Below, in pieces: positions 28,916 through 40,320 of a DNA stretch of 64,000 bases (position 1 is the first letter of the stretch; the number at the start of each line of letters is the position of its first letter). Position numbers and translations under genes: made by a program. The stretch comes from Epiperipatus broadwayi (taxonomy: Eukaryota > Onychophora > Udeonychophora > Euonychophora > Peripatidae): NCBI GenBank assembly GCA_028023455.1, contig JAQFVV010000158.1, positions 866,001-930,000 on the forward strand, in the 5' to 3' direction. The notes below the pieces were generated by a model. That model did not search any database. It worked only from the letters and a program-made list of their open reading frames with translations, and was not told where the DNA came from.

Positions 28916-29097
28916 AAACTGATATTTTTTAATTGATAAAATAAATCGATAAATTTATTGAGGTAATAAATATTGAAATACAGGCACTCTTCATATACCA
29001 GGATTTAAACTGATATTTTTTAATTGATAAAATAAATCGATAAATTTATTGAGGTAATAAATATTGAAATACAGGCACTCTTCATATACCAGGATTT
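28916..29097 (+). repeat. 91-bp exact-looking tandem duplication
   Basis: The 91-bp unit beginning aaactgatattttttaattg at 28916 is repeated at 29007 with no difference that I can see by eye. Its second half (aatacaggcactcttcat and following) belongs to the cluster C repeat unit, and it contains the attgaggtaa motif that flanks cluster C. The near identity suggests a recent event. Confidence 0.9.
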
Positions 29098-29113
29098 GAA
29101 CTCATTGAGGTAA

Positions 29114-30848
29114 TAAATATTTGAAATACAGGCACTCTTCACATACCTGGAGCCTAATTGTAAATATAGGAAATTTGAACTCAGACTTTCAAGCATCCTT
29201 CAACTATTCACACTATCTCATACTAGTGATGCACATAACCACATACATGTAAAAAATATAAATAATCACCAAGCCACCAATGTATGTATTTTGTGCTAAC
29301 CAACATTCATTAATTGGTCCAGATTATCATCTCCCACACATTAGTTTATATTAAGATAGCAAATCTTCATATTTTAATGGATAGACTTCAATCCTCTTCA
29401 ATTCTTCAGCCATCCATACCATTGAAAATCTGATGATGGAAAGCCCAAATCTCATGCTGATGCCAATATTATCGCCATGCCCATGTTGATCTCAGGTCAT
29501 TCTGACCCCTCATGTATAGGACCCTATCCATTTAAATACATAGAAGAGGGATGGGCAGGATGCAGGCTTAATGTATAAATATTTGAAATACAGGCACTCT
29601 TCACATACCTGGAGCCTAATTGTAAATATAGGGGATTCAATCTCAGACTTTCAACCACCCTTCAACTATCCATACTATCTCAAAACACTGATACACATGA
29701 CCACATAAATATAGAAAAGATAAATAATCACCCATATTTTGTGCTAGTGCTAAAACAAAACTGTCAGTTTGGTCCAGATTAATAATCACCAATATGCATA
29801 TTTCGTGCTAAACCAACACTCATCAGTTGGTCCAGATTATCATCTTTCACACATATATATAATCAGTGCTCAAACAAGATAGTAAATCTTCATACTTTAA
29901 TGGACAGGTTTCAATCCACTCCAACTCTAAAGCCATCCATACCATTGAAAATCTAATGATGGAAAGCCTGCCAATATTATCGCCATGCCCATCCCTCTTC
30001 TAGCTATTTAAATTGATAAGGTCCTATACATGAAGGGTCAGAATGACTTGAGATTAACATGGGCATGGCAATAATACTGGCATCAACATGGGATTTGGGC
30101 TTTCCATCATTCAGATTTTCATTGGTAAGGATTGCTGAAGAGTTGGGAGATTGGAGTGGATTGAAGCCTGTCCATTAAAGTATGAAGATTTGCTATCTTA
30201 ATATAAACTGTGTGTGGGAAATGATAATCTGGACCAACTGATGAATGCTGGTTTAGCACAAAATAGGTATATTGGTGATTATTTATCTTTTCTACATGTA
30301 TGTGGTCATGTGTATCAGTGGTATGAAATAGTATGATAGTTGAAGGGTGATAGAAAATCTGAGTTCAAATCCTCTATATTTACAATTAGGCTCCAGGTAT
30401 GTGAAGAGTGCCTGTATTTCAAATATTTACACATTCAGCCTGCATCCTGCCCATCCCTCTTCTGTGTATTTAAATGGAAAGTCCTATACATGAGGGGTCA
30501 GAATGACTTGAGGTCAACATGGGCATGGCGATAATATTGGCATCAGCATGGAATTTGGGCTTTCTATCATCTGATTTTCAATGGTATAGATGGCTGAAGA
30601 GTTGGAGGTTGGAGTGGATTGAAGCCTGCCCATTAAAGTGTGAAGATTTGCTATCTTATAAACTGAGCACTGATAATATATATGTGTGGGAGATGATAAT
30701 CTGGACCAACTGATGAGTGCTGGATTAGCACGAAATACGTATATTGGTGATTATTTATCATTTCTACATGTATGTGGTCATGTATATCAGTGGTATGGAT
30801 AGTTGAAAGGTGCTTGAAAGTCTCTGAGTTCAAATCCCCTATATTTAT
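29114..30848. mobile_element. Palindromic SINE-like cluster C (++-- units), flanked by a 10-bp direct repeat
   Basis: Four units of about 420-460 bp are arranged as two direct (29114-29574, and 29575 to about 29985) and two inverted copies (about 29986-30428 and 30429-30848). Landmarks present in all or most are aatacaggcactcttcacat, ggtccagattatcatct, gccaatattatcgccatgcc and a gacccctcatgtatagg region. The direct repeat attgaggtaa stands at 29104-29113 and 30849-30858. In the inverted units, tatcagtggtatg followed about 40 nt later by gagttcaaatcc resembles Pol III A and B boxes, so the unit is probably tRNA-derived. The unit differs in sequence from clusters A and B but shares their architecture. 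Confidence 0.85.
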
Positions 30849-32249
30849 ATTGAGGTAAAATATAAGTACTGAAATGAAGAAGTTCTTAGCTTCTGATTAA
30901 ATCTAAATATGTTGATGAAATAAATAAATTTGAAGCAGATAAGTGTCTACAGAGATTGATTATATTTTTATTTATACAAACATCACTTTAACTTTAATTA
31001 GATAATCTACATGTTACACGGCAATTAAGTCATACAATTTAAGCTTATAAAAATATAAAATTATAGAATTCTTTTTTGTTAAGTATATAATTTACTAATG
31101 TATGTATAGCATTTTAAATGTAAAAGGCTAACTGTGCAGAATTATTATGCTTTTTTAATTAATGTTAGAATGGGTTTGGCCTCAAATAAAATTTCTAATT
31201 AAAAATAAACTACAAAGATTTCTCATTTCAATCAGTATACATATAAATGTCTAAATAGAATGACAAGAAAAATAAAATTATGTATTTTTATACATAAAAT
31301 AATAATGTCTAATTATTTTGATTATTATTTTAGAGATCAATTTGAGGCTAAGTATTGATCTATAACATTTAATCATTAACATAATTTTATTTGACTTATA
31401 AATGACATTTTAGGCCTGGCAGAATTTTATATTACCATTAATAATATGAAATCAAAAAGGGAGTTATTTTAATAAAGCAAGATTGAAATTACATGTTTTA
31501 TTTGTGGAGTTTAATATTTTGAATATAGGTATTTGTTAGTAAATTTATTTATAATATGTTTCTAGTATATTTTTTAATGGATAACCCATGAATTATTCCA
31601 ATCAAACATCAAGGAGTAGTCAAGTAATAACTATAATCCAATTCCCTTTAAATTCCAAGAAAGAATTGTAAGAATTCTAGTAGAATAGAGTGAAATAAAT
31701 TTTTATTCTTTACAAAATCAGCCCAACTATATCTTAATTATATGCTGAATGATTTAATGGAATTAAAAATATTGGAAGCCATACAATCCTGGATCCAATG
31801 CACATGTAATAAAATATAAGACAAGAGTATGATAGTGAAATATCTTAACTGGAGCAACGAAAGTATTGTAAATTTATATTATTAGCACTGATACATAAGT
31901 AATATTATGAGTTATTTATTTATAAATTTTGGAATCAAATCTGTGAATTAAAATTTTAAACTATGTTTTAGCTTGATGATGATCTAGTGTAATTAAACAT
32001 GTCTTCTATAAGGTGATAACATTCCTCTCATCTTTCTACATCATATGCTTATACAAATTTTAGAATAAAATATATACACTTTGCTTTTTATACATAAAGT
32101 TACTCAATTGGATACTGCAGGTGAAAGAACTTGACTCCTACGTTATGTATAGATGTCCACACAAATATATTTTATATCAATATTTTATACGCATATATGC
32201 ATAAAAAATTATATAATAAATTGTTTTTCTCTTCACTAGTGAAAATTGT

Positions 32250-32559
32250 AATTATAAATATGCGACTTTTTTCGCATTCGTTAGTGAAGCTATAATTATA
32301 CTTAAAATAATGTGTAAGCGGTCTGCTTAGCGCTTTCGAAATTTAATGTTGGAATCTCATACTCATAGCTTTGTGAATGAATGCTGTCATTATTTATTGC
32401 ATATGTGTACAATAAATAACGACAATATTCATTCACAAAGCTATGAGTATGAGATTCCAACATTAAATCTCGAAAGCACTAAGCAGACCGCTTACACATT
32501 ATTTTAAGTATAATTATAGCTTCACTAACGAATGCGAAAAAAGTCGTATATTTATAATT
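32250..32559. repeat. 310-bp near-perfect hairpin (MITE-like)
   Basis: Two arms of about 150 bp are reverse complements with only scattered mismatches. The left arm begins aattataaatatgcgacttt, and the right arm ends with its complement at 32559. The centre is near 32404, with a loop of about 10 nt (catatgtgta). The arms include gtgtaagcggtctgcttagc on the left and the complement near 32490. The element is less AT-rich than its surroundings. It looks like a young MITE; flanking bases are AT-rich and no target duplication could be fixed. Confidence 0.88.
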
Positions 32560-33945
32560 ATAAAAAATTATATTAATTTTCTGTTAACTATTTATACAGA
32601 AATAACTGCATTATATAATTTATTCTTATATACTCATGTATACATTTGTGTGAAAAAGAACAAAAAACGAATGCAAGCAATATTTTATTTACCTCTTATG
32701 AATTTTTTTGTTAGCAAAATATTTATTTCCAGTTATAAAATGCAATTCATATATTGAATTTGTTTTGGCTTTTTTATACATTTGTGATAAATAATGGTTG
32801 GAGGGAGGGAGATTACCTTTTATTTTATAACTGCTATTGAAAATCAATAAAATTTTGAAATAAATGGTTTATCAATCAATGAAAAGTTTAAACATAAAAA
32901 TAATTCATCAAACAAAAGTAATCATTAAGAAATAAAATTAAATTAGAATATAGAATTCTCTACAAGCGATTTCAAATTTTAAAAAAAATTATAGATTTTT
33001 TTTTAAGTGTATATTTTTTTTAAAAAATAATGTATAATTTATTTTAATAAAAAGAAATAATTACAATATTAAATTGAAACTTATCAAACATTGTTCAAAA
33101 TTTTGGGATTTAAACTTGCAATTCATAAACTTATATCTGAAAATTCCTGGTATTCTAATTTTGAGCTTTGTGCTTTCATTTCATTAGCCTAAATAGATTT
33201 ATTAATTCTTTGTTCAGTTCTATTTAAAGTATTCTGATGACTAAATATGAAGACAAAGTTTTCTGGTAATTGATTTTTTATTATTATTATTTCTGCAACA
33301 GTCTATCTTATTTTTTAAAATTGATATTGAAATTTGCAAATAGAAAGATTACCCAAATTGTGAAACAGTGTTCTTGCTAAAATAATGATCTCAGATAAAA
33401 ATTAATAGAAACTCAAAATACTATCAATGGTTTACTTTTTGCTTAACATTTTATTGAAATTTTATAATGCTTTTTCCATAAAAACCTTTTTCTGGGGAAA
33501 TACTTGCAGATAATGTATATAGATAGACAACTTTAGCTATATAAAACAAATTGATATTGTAGCCATAGGCCAAAGAGATATATCTGAAATTTTACTAGAA
33601 GAATGATTCAGTGAAGATTGCCTTTCATAAATGCTAGTTTTTGATGAGTTCTTGCCAATGTCAATGATGTTAAGATGTGAATGATGTCAATGATGTGTAA
33701 TGCCAAGGTTGATTTCAAATTGAAGAATGAAAAGATTAATTTTAAGAATAAAGACCTATTATTAATTCAATCTTTATATACTGATAACTTTTCAAAGAAC
33801 TCTTATTGGCAGTTGAAGAGTTTCTTAGCAATTGAACTTTTTTTTCTTCTTTTGTTTAAACACTTTTTACCCATTTATTAACCAAGTATTACAATTCTTA
33901 ATTATAAATATTTTATTACTACTATGATTTTTTTATCTTTTTCAG

Positions 33946-34106
33946 GATCGAGTGTATGTTTCACAAAACAGTGTGGATAATGTTTACAATTTAGGTCTAA
34001 TAATCTTCAGGGATCAAGTTGTGCGATATGGTTGTATTAGAGATCACCTTAGAGAGACACTACTTGACATGGTAATGAGGGAACGAAAGGGTGAAGTTGT
34101 TGACAG
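33946..34106 (+). CDS. CUL3: Cul3 coding exon: end of cullin repeat 1
   Basis: The 161-nt exon gives [10 protein letters not shown] through R-K-G-E-V-V-D plus two bases of an Arg codon, so it ends in phase 2. It carries the Arg equivalent to human R128, which packs against BTB adaptors, and the invariant [16 protein letters not shown] run. The acceptor is ttttttcag-like (ttatctttttcag) ending at 33945. The donor is gtaaaa at 34107, weaker than consensus at position +5. The split Arg codon is completed by the first base of the next exon, giving V-V-D-R-L-A-V. Confidence 0.97.
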
Positions 34107-34959
34107 GTAAAAAAAAAATTAACTTATGTTTCATTATTTTAGAGATATAATTGTGATTAGATTACATTCCCTTCCTGAGTTCAAGTAAAAGAACTAGATA
34201 TAAAGTTTTATTTATAATTAGCTACATATTTAATTTTATGTGCTATACTTTTAGAATTACATTTGGTGAATATAACAAAATAACTTTACTTTTATAATAT
34301 TTAATTCTTTTCTTTTCTATTCACAATTTCTGTAAACTTTGGTAATTGAGTTCATTCAAATTGCACTGTAATTGTAATGAAAACATATATAAAATTAGAA
34401 TATTAAAGGTTGTTACCCGTAAAAAAAAAAACATAATTTAGTTGTCATTTAATTTTATAACTATTCCAACATGTCCACAACTCTTGAGAGTTAGATTATG
34501 GCGGTATTGCTGCCATGAGTTAAGTTGATTTAATTCTATTGTAATTGAGAAGGATATCTCTGAAGCATGTCTTACATGCTACTAAGTATTTTATTTTATT
34601 TTATTCAAATAAAATTCATTTTAACATTAACTCAAATGAGATTATATTTTAAAATTATACATGTATATAATTTGATATAGGTTTATAGTATACATTTCAG
34701 ATGTATTGTAACTCAAATTACTTACAACCCAAATACAGAGCAATAATGTTCTTAAGATTAACTTTTCCAAAAATTCAATTATACTAACAAATTTAAAGCT
34801 CATATAAATATAATTTTATATATTAATATTTTACATTAAAAGGTACTGTTCTAATAGATTGTGTCAGCTGCTTGATGGCATTGTTGCTATGCAAAAACAC
34901 ATAAATATAACTATATCGGGCTTTCTTTCGGCTTCATTTTTGAAAAATTCAATTTCTTC

Positions 34960-35346
34960 CTTTTTTTTCTATTAAACTAGCACTTACATTAAACTAAATT
35001 TAAATACTACTGTTTATTTATTTATTTACACGGAACATACGACCGACTCCACCCCCTTGTTCTTTTTCTCTACCCGTTCTTAACACCTTAACTCCGCCCA
35101 GAACATCTAACTGTCTCTGATTTAGCAGAATGATTTATTTTAACTAACATAAATGTCACAATCTGGTTTTCATTTAAAGAAAAAAAAAGAAATTTCGGTC
35201 CTTTTTTTTTTTTTTAAATTAATACCACTTTACAATTCTTGATTTTAGATACGCAATTTAGCGTTTCTTGGACTGCTTACATTTCTTTAATTAATTGACG
35301 TGATTATTTAATCATGTCGGATTCTGCCCCATGTTGGGCGCCAATT
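34960..35346 (-). mobile_element. LTR retrotransposon: primer-binding site and leader remnant
   Basis: On the minus strand the LTR end is followed after three bases by TGGCGCCCAACATGGGGC (about 35326-35343). This has the form of a primer-binding site for tRNA-Lys, as used by gypsy-type retrotransposons; it has one mismatch to the version I remember. The sequence below it would be untranslated leader. No gag or pol frame follows, so the internal region is deleted. The left boundary is uncertain. Confidence 0.75.
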
Positions 35347-37139
35347 TGTACCAGGGTGGATGATTTACCAGAAAAATTATTAAATGGACATATAAAATCC
35401 CTGATGGAGTAAACACAATATTTACTTTAACTCTTTAAATAAATTTATCTTATGAAAGCACAATTATATGACTAAAATATAATACAATATTATTCCTTGC
35501 AATTTACATATTGTTCCACCACGGCCCCTTAGGCAGAGAAGAGAGTACTCAAAGAGCACCTGAATCCAAGCCAGCAGATATATCTGTGAAATATATCTAA
35601 CTGTCCACATTTGAAGGAAACAGATTTCTTCGTCGACTTGAATTCAACACCACGTTCGAAGCACTTTTTTATTTTGTAGAAACACAGGCGCCAGTTACTT
35701 GCCCGGAGGATAAATAATGTGCTTTAAACAATGGCCACTAATTCAACGCCTAAGATACACCCATGACTAGCTCAGCTACTTGTAATCAATAACAAATTAT
35801 TTCAATTAGTGGGAAAAAGAATTGACCGCCAAAATTAAGCTTTAAGTTTAAAAGACAGTTTATTTTAATTAACATATACTAATTTTAAATACTTTTGTAA
35901 TTCTTGATTAACTAACATAACACTGGTATAATGATCATGCACATTTTTAATTCACACCCTAGAATATCTTATAACAAAGCATTAAGTGATATTTGACATT
36001 TAAAAAACACACAGAGTTCATTATTACTTGACTCTGGGAGGCTTCAAACTAATGCGATGGCTACTTTAGAAATGAGAATAAGAAAAATGTTATTACTTAC
36101 TATTTTAGAATGTGGACTTTTGCTGTTTGCTGTGAAATTTATTTTATAGAGGACTTTGTATGCTTCCTGGTTGCTGCTTCTAGTGAGAATATTTCCAGCC
36201 AGCTGGGACATTTTCTTGAGGAGTTTTATTATTTATTCAGTGGCATTATTCTTGGAGACAGTTAAATATTGATGGCGGATTTCAAGATGTTATGCAAGCA
36301 TTATCCTTTTCCGGGCAAGTTGGATGTTCACTGGAGTCAGGCTAGAGAAAGTCGTATAATTCCCACGCCGATTAGCACTGCATTTTTAATTCTGGATACA
36401 CTGATTGATTGAATGATAAAAGAAATCAACTCAACTGTTTTCTCAACTGATTGTCTGATGAAAAACTGAACTATTTATACTTAAGACCTGTTGTCGTTTT
36501 GATGTCTGCCAGCAATATGTTGTCAAAATTCCTTCCTTGCCTTTAATTGCATTCCTCGAGATAAGCTTTTAATTACGTGTTTCGTTTAATTAGCAGCCAT
36601 GCATAACATGCTGTTTTTACATTTTTAATTAGTAGCCATCGCTGTGTTTTTAATGATAATTTTCTATATCATTTTTTTTTAATATTTAATACGCATACAT
36701 TTATTATATTTACAATCGCACATATATATTTTACTACTAAGCTCACATTAATTCGTCATTTACACACATATATAATTATGATCAATTCACTATTTAGTTT
36801 TTAAGATGACCCTTTTTTTTCTTTAACTTAAATAAAAGGAGATTTATATTTTTAAACTTTAAGTTATATTTCAACTAATAATAAAAAAAAACGGCTCTTT
36901 AACTTCTTTTATAAAACTTTTAGTTTGATGTTTCTAAAGCAAACGCCCTCCCCCCTTTTAATTAATTAATTGTAACTTTTATTTCAAAAAACTCTTTGAC
37001 TGTTAATTTTACGTTTTCAAAAACAAACTGCAATAAAAAACTCTTAAACTTTTACATACTATTTTCTTTTAACGAACTGTATTTTATTTTAATAATTTTT
37101 AGACAAAATTATTATATGTACCAACACGATATTGGTACA
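35347..37139 (-). mobile_element. Long terminal repeat, about 1793 bp, Ty3/gypsy-like
   Basis: The segment begins tgtacca at 35347 and ends tggtaca at 37139, a perfect 7-bp terminal inverted repeat of the TG...CA type. The tRNA-Lys-type primer-binding site next to 35347 fixes the orientation as minus and marks this as the 5' LTR. The far end contains a small palindrome (tgtaccaacacgatattggtaca region, 37117-37139), so the true end could be ambiguous by about 20 bp. Base composition is less AT-rich than in nearby intron sequence. No second LTR is visible in the window. Confidence 0.8.
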
Positions 37140-39413
37140 ATAATGTTACCGGGCCTACCCCATTTTTTGTGAAAGAATAATAATCGTACGGGTTAACGTA
37201 ATTCATTTATTTCCTTAATAACATTTATTGGAACAATTTTACGTAAACATACGTTATTGCAAATATTCTATTATAGTAGAATTCCCCATGTATGCCAGCG
37301 CTGATAATCTCCCCGGTCCCCAGTCTCCGCAAACTTTACAAAGGCTACTGGCATTGCTTGAGACATAGCTAACTACATCGTGGTGGCAAAAAATAATGCT
37401 GATAATGCTTTAATTACTGAACTGTCTTACTTTTTCGGGTCATTTTTGAAAAGGAAAATTAATTATATATTTATTGATTTATTACAATAGCTATCTTTGA
37501 AAGAATATGTGAATGGATATTAATGGCACACCTATTAAGAACAATTACTAATTTCCAACTCAATCGATTTTTTTATTTTAAAGATTAATAAATGTATTCC
37601 TTGGACAATTTCTTTTGGTCTCTGGATAGAACTATGAGAATTTTCACAGTCATACATTTTTTGTCCAAGGCTTAATGTAATTCATTGATTTTCTTAACCA
37701 ATTCCTGTAATTAGGGTCGACAACAATTTTATGCTACCAAAAATTTAAAAAGCTTTAACTACAAGTGGCCAAAATTTCATCTTAGTCCGGCAATGTAGGG
37801 CAGAGGGTATGCTTTTTCACATCCACAAGAATTAAAATTTTACCAATTGACCTACCTTATTGCAAAGATTCTATTAGAGTAAAATTAATTAATTCACCGT
37901 GTATGCCTACTTCTGTGGACGACAGTTGGCCTGATTTCGACCTGTCAGCCAATTTATTTGTTGTGGACGTGTTCTCGCACAAACATGACTTTTCACATGA
38001 GCTGGTCGAAATCTTGCTTGGCGATGGGTTGACACTTGTTAGAAGGCAATAATAGGTCAGATGACTTACAAGCTAATGCCTTTGACATGCATATTTGAAG
38101 AGTTGTGGCAAGCTAAAATCCAGATACCCTCCCACAATACTGTAGCAAACTTAGAACTGTGAGCATTGTTGTAAAGTGCGGCATCTTTTCTGTGCTTTAT
38201 AGCATAAAAATAACGCCCTTGGCGCCAGATACCACCATTTAAACAGTCTTTTTCTGTGCTTTTGTACATAGATATATAGGCCTAGAAGGCGGCGGCCACG
38301 ATCTAATAGAACAGTATCCATTAAAATAAATAAAAGTTCTATATATTTTAATGATTTTTTTTAAATAAAAATTTTCTACTACATAAAATAAAAATGTTAT
38401 AAAATTTGTGTGTTGGTTGTTTGAAAACCATCCTCTATATATATAAGCTTTTATAAAATATATTTTGGTTTTTAATGTCATTTAAAAGTAAATATTAAAG
38501 AAATTAATTTTTGTATTCTATATCTCCGAAAGTTTATGCTAAAAAAAATGTGATACACTATTAATATCTTATTTATTTTATATTAATAAACAACATATAT
38601 CACATATTATGTATATATTAATATTAGAATTAAATGATGCTAAATAATATGTAATAATTTTGGCTCCAAATGCTATCTATATTATATTTAATTCACTATT
38701 TTGTACTTTTGATTGTGGCTCATGATTTTATAAAAGTAGATTTAGTTAATGACAGCTATGAGAAGCAAGTATGCAATCCATTTAAATATTAGTCCAGTCT
38801 ATTTTATATTAGTCTTCAATCATATTCACAAAACAGATTCACTAGGTATTTAGTTAATTAACCATGTAACAATTGAACTTAGTGTTTCTGCCTTATTACT
38901 GATTTAAGTCAGATTTAAATAAGATTATGTTAATATCTTCATAGATTGAATGCTGGCTCTCATAATTATCATTTTTTAAATCTGTTTTCCTTATAAAACC
39001 ACAGACTGCAATAATAAATGGATTTATTTTTATCTGCTTCGCAGTTACTTTGATATTACAAGGCATTAAATTAAACTGAATGCAGCCAATATTTAGAGAG
39101 TTTGCTGTATTGTCACACGTTTTTGTCGTGAATCACAGCAAGAGTATATATGAAGTGATCATGGATAGGCTGTTGAACAAAAAACATTAATAGTGAGTTT
39201 ACTGACTTTAACCTACGAATTTAAAACCAACATGTCTTATAGATAAATATTGGTTAGATTTTATTAAGAATATATTTATGAATGAATTTTTTTTTTTTAT
39301 ATATTTATGATAGGGCTGAGTAAATTATAAACCTCATATTTTAAAAAGTTGTAAAGTCATCACCATGGTAGTTGTTAGACTGAAAATTGCTAGGTTACAA
39401 ACATAGGCTGTCA

Positions 39414-39467
39414 TTTGATGATTTTCTATTTGTTTACTTATTTGATGATTTTCTTTTTGTTTACTTA
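39414..39467 (+). repeat. 27-bp tandem duplication
   Basis: The unit tttgatgattttctatttg plus tttactta is repeated once, with a single A/T difference. It is a small local duplication in the Cul3 intron. Confidence 0.9.
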
Positions 39468-40205
39468 CAATTGAAGATTTCTGTCAAGTGAATAAAGATT
39501 GCATGTGTTGAATAACTGTCTAATATTAAATATTTTGCTAATCTTTTTTAGTCATTTTTATAAATTAAACAATTATTTTGCTTTTTATAACATGTTAAGG
39601 TTTTTTTCTTGCCTTCTCACATATAAACATTTTTCAAAATATTTATCATTTTGCATTGTATGTTAACTGTTACTGAAATGTGGTGATTTTGTGTAATATA
39701 TCAAACAGAAAGCATGTTGTTTTTTCATACTGAGTTAAGAAATCTTTTTTAGTCATTTGCCTGATTAGATTGTTATTCTAAAAATTATAATCAGCTTCAT
39801 CTATTATAGATACATATAAATAATGAAATTAATACAATTTTGGATTATTTTTCCAAATTAAGAGTCTTAATGTAACTACTTTTTATACTTACTTATTCAA
39901 TATTATATCATAGTGAGATGATATTTCAGTTTTTAGCTTGTTTTAACATTAAGCTAGTATATATTCATAACATGTTTGCATGGTAGGATGCAGTAGTTTC
40001 ATCTATTTTCATTAGATCAAGGAATTTTTATTTTATTTTAGGAATCAAATGAAGTTTTGCTTTCTATTAATGTAACAAGCTAATTAGTCATAACAATAGT
40101 GATTATAGAATCACTATTGATAAGAATATGCATAGTGTTTACTAGATTCAATTGTAAATATTTAATGCTTTTAAATATTGTTTATTGATTTGTTTTTATT
40201 TATAG

Positions 40206-40320
40206 GTTAGCTGTAAAAAATGCTTGCCAGATGTTAATGGTACTTGGTATTGATTCAAGGTCTGTGTATGAAGAAGACTTTGAAAGGCCATTTCTTGCAC
40301 AGTCAGCTGAGTTTTACAGG
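40206..40320 (+). CDS. CUL3: Cul3 coding exon: start of cullin repeat 2
   Basis: The 115-nt exon starts with the last base of an Arg codon and encodes [14 protein letters not shown] through A-Q-S-A-E-F-Y-R, ending in phase 0. The D-R-L-A-V-K and E-D-F-E-R-P-F-L choices are closer to insect Cul3 than to the human sequence (D-R-G-A-I-R, E-D-F-E-A-P-F-L), from memory of those proteins. The acceptor is tttttatttatag ending at 40205 and the donor is gtgagt at 40321. The frame forces the splice after AGG, because the alternative one base earlier would break the join to the next exon. Confidence 0.97.

Larger units (their letters stand above)
22273..33945 (+). other. Cul3 intron, 11673 bp, rich in mobile elements
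   Basis: The intron runs from gtaagc to the acceptor at 33945. From left to right it holds about 3 kb of unassigned AT-rich sequence (with an 18-bp perfect hairpin at 24031-24070), an inverted RTE-like LINE (25390-28170), a 91-bp tandem duplication (28916-29097), palindromic cluster C (29114-30848) and a 310-bp hairpin (32250-32559). The stretches 30860-32249 and 32560-33945 show nothing I can assign. Confidence 0.8.
34107..40205 (+). other. Cul3 intron, 6099 bp, with an LTR element remnant
   Basis: The intron is bounded by gtaaaa and ttatttatag. It contains a minus-strand LTR with primer-binding site (35347-37139), a leftward remnant of internal sequence (about 34960-35346) and a somewhat GC-richer stretch (37140-38300) with a short diverged direct repeat (ttattgcaaatattctatta near 37252 and 37858). 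The stretch 38300-40200 is plain AT-rich sequence apart from a 27-bp duplication at 39414-39467. Confidence 0.75.
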
